A stretch of 22,782 nucleotides of DNA, taken from contig JAITWW010000123.1 in NCBI GenBank assembly GCA_031285085.1, positions 1 through 22,782 of the forward strand, written 5' to 3'. The translations under genes were made by a program, and so were the position numbers. The notes beneath the pieces were generated by a model. It saw only the letters and a list, made by a program, of their open reading frames with translations, searched no databases and was not told where the DNA came from. Below are positions 22,591 to 22,782 of the stretch, in pieces. Within the stretch, counting starts at the first letter, position 1, and the number at the start of each line of letters is the position of its first letter. This stretch comes from Candidatus Methanofilum arcanum. GTDB lineage: Archaea > Halobacteriota > Methanomicrobia > Methanomicrobiales > Methanospirillaceae.

Positions 22591-22782
22591 TCAAGCCGCA
22601 AAAATTAACTTTCTGGCAACATGAAGAATGTTGTTCCCGTGTTCGTTGATTGTCTGAAAATAGGGTGCATCCCAAATTGTGGGGTAGAGACAAATGGAAG
22701 TTGTTGCTCTCATGCAGCGTACTTCATTCGATTGCTGACAATTACTTTGCAACCAGCCTCTATGATCCCAGAACCGACAAAT
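22591..22782 (-). pseudogene. Transposase 3'-end remnant, cut by window edge
   Basis: Entering from beyond the window edge, the minus strand encodes FVGSGIIEAGCKVIVSNRMK, then YAA and a stop at 22710-22712. GSGIIEAGCK-(V/T)-(I/V)-x-x-R-(M/L)-K is the C-terminal signature of a large transposase group that includes ISKra4-like elements, where it is normally followed by G(M/A)xW and 30-60 more residues. A second frame, shifted by one base, runs from 22713 to 22591 (MRATTSICLYPTIWDAPYFQ, then TINEHGNNILHVARKLIFAA) and may be the displaced C-terminus. So the gene looks frameshifted or decayed. The rest lies outside the window. Confidence 0.6.

Overview
The window looks like a chromosomal segment of a methanogenic archaeon, most likely of the order Methanomicrobiales; I cannot name the genus. 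The clues are archaeal information-processing genes (RadA, an OB-fold RPA, an archaeal Cbf5/TruB, RNase P protein 4, a CRM-domain protein), an archaeal riboflavin-pathway reductase, an archaeal-type phosphoglycolate phosphatase, a SudAB/NfnAB-like flavoprotein pair, TATA-like promoter boxes and moderate AT richness. Every protein-coding gene I can support lies on the minus strand, so transcription runs from high to low coordinates.

Layout. 1-1030: a low-density border with a decayed copy of the 3' end of the neighbouring membrane-protein gene, and a GNAT acetyltransferase gene broken by a one-base frameshift. 1028-4393: a membrane protein of unknown function, then (in transcription order) CNNM/CBS transporter, purN, rnp4 and a YhbY-like gene, tightly packed. 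4604-6214: hemD and the Cbf5/TruB gene. 6340-9906: rpa, radA and a HAD phosphatase; the RadA is enlarged by a second N-terminal helix-hairpin-helix domain. 9942-11511: a SAM methyltransferase and a diaminopyrimidine reductase of flavin biosynthesis. 11563-14503: two paralogous flippase-like membrane proteins flanking a divergent RNase III-fold protein, with a 71-bp identical block in the two paralogues. 14504-14949: AT-rich, no intact gene. 14950-17150: an overlapping pair encoding a glutamate-synthase-small-subunit-like NADPH/FAD/Fe-S protein and a SudB/NfnA-like FAD/[2Fe-2S] protein.

17229-22450 is the part I find most novel: two large, mutually homologous AAA+/STAND-like ATPases (about 660 and 701 residues), followed one base after the second by a Cas4/RecB-like PD-(D/E)XK nuclease with cysteines suited to an Fe-S cluster. 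A small reading frame interrupted by one in-frame stop sits between the ATPases and overlaps the stop of the first. No CRISPR array or cas1/cas2 is visible. The layout (P-loop switch proteins, nuclease, transposase debris immediately upstream) fits an uncharacterised defence or DNA-repair module; that function is inference, not proof. The window ends in the 3' remnant of a transposase gene.

No tRNA, rRNA or CRISPR array was recognised by eye.
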